Source of the DNA: Pseudomonadota bacterium
Lineage (GTDB): Bacteria > Pseudomonadota > Gammaproteobacteria > Burkholderiales > Burkholderiaceae_C
Direction: 5' to 3'
Assembly: GCA_023394015.1 (NCBI GenBank)
Contig: JAEXBL010000156.1
Location: 1 to 5,045 of the forward strand
DNA length: 5,045 nucleotides
A program made the translations under genes and the position numbers. The notes below the pieces were generated by a model. The model ran no database searches and was not told the origin of the DNA. It saw only the letters and a program-made list of their open reading frames with translations. Below, piece after piece: positions 4,869-5,045 of this stretch; position 1 is the stretch's first letter; the number at the start of each line of letters is the position of its first letter.

Positions 4869-5045
4869 CCGACGCCGCGCAGGGCTGGCCCGCATCGCCA
4901 TTCGATGACCCGTTCGACGGCGCCATCTTCCTGGCGCCCGACCGCGAGGCGCAGCACCGATGCGAGCACGCGGCCAACTGCCGCGCGCGCATCGCGCCGC
5001 AGGGCAGCGCCGACGCGACGGCCTGCGAGATCATCGAATGGTGCG
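4862..5045 (+). CDS. Uncharacterised protein, N-terminal part (runs off the window)
   Basis: This frame is open from ATG 4862 to the window edge (61 complete codons) and is preceded by GGAGG at ideal spacing. I do not recognise the family. The visible part starts MLTDAAQGWPASPFDDPFDG, then has a DREAQHRCEHAANCRARI helix and a second segment ending ACEIIEWC. Cysteines at 34, 40, 55 and 61 are spaced CX5C-X14-CX5C, with His32 and His36 beside the first. This could form a small metal site, but no known zinc-finger signature is matched. It overlaps the end of the methyltransferase stub by seven bases, so translation of the two may be coupled. Codon use is host-type (G/C-ending). Confidence 0.65.
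   Translation, partial: MLTDAAQGWPASPFDDPFDGAIFLAPDREAQHRCEHAANCRARIAPQGSADATACEIIEWC

Overview
This is a GC-rich window in which almost every gene lies on the + strand, packed head to tail with overlapping or nearly touching stops and starts. Codons in the host-type genes end almost always in G or C. The content is an Ogr/Delta-type phage zinc finger, small uncharacterised proteins, a helicase-DNA methyltransferase fusion and the stub of a Dcm-like methyltransferase. Together these indicate a temperate bacteriophage or integrated prophage of a high-GC proteobacterium. A betaproteobacterium such as a member of the Burkholderiales is my guess from codon style, and nothing in the window proves it.

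Layout. Bases 1-211 hold the C-terminal end of a small unrecognised protein. Bases 240-578 encode an Ogr/Delta-like zinc-finger protein (CX2C...CX4C). After a 115-base gap come two small unrecognised genes joined by an ATGA overlap (694-873 and 870-1283). The second runs directly into the main gene, 1298-4810, which fills about 70% of the window. One base after its stop lies an 18-codon reading frame that looks like the N-terminus of a phage C5-cytosine methyltransferase, cut off after about a dozen residues. Its stop overlaps the start of a further small gene (4862 onward) that leaves the window.

The centrepiece is the 1170-residue product of 1298-4810. Its N-terminal part is an SF2/SNF2-like helicase with recognisable motifs I, II, III, V and VI. 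This is followed by a beta-class (motif IV before motif I) amino-methyltransferase domain of the N4-cytosine/N6-adenine type. The methyltransferase is interrupted in frame by a 327-residue intein (3566-4546) with splicing blocks A, B, F and G and a two-motif LAGLIDADG homing endonuclease. The junction is clean: removing Cys1 to Asn327 restores ...KHV-CPLQFDIVDRL..., the motif X region just ahead of the SAM-binding DPFCGLGT motif. The intein also has distinct codon usage: about 24% of its codons end in A or T, against about 5-7% in the flanking extein, by hand count. This marks it as a later arrival.

Functionally, the window looks like a phage early or DNA-modification segment. The helicase-methyltransferase probably modifies phage DNA, plausibly as protection against host restriction. 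The intein is a selfish element lodged in a conserved site of that enzyme. The Dcm-like stub suggests that a second methyltransferase once followed and was lost or replaced.
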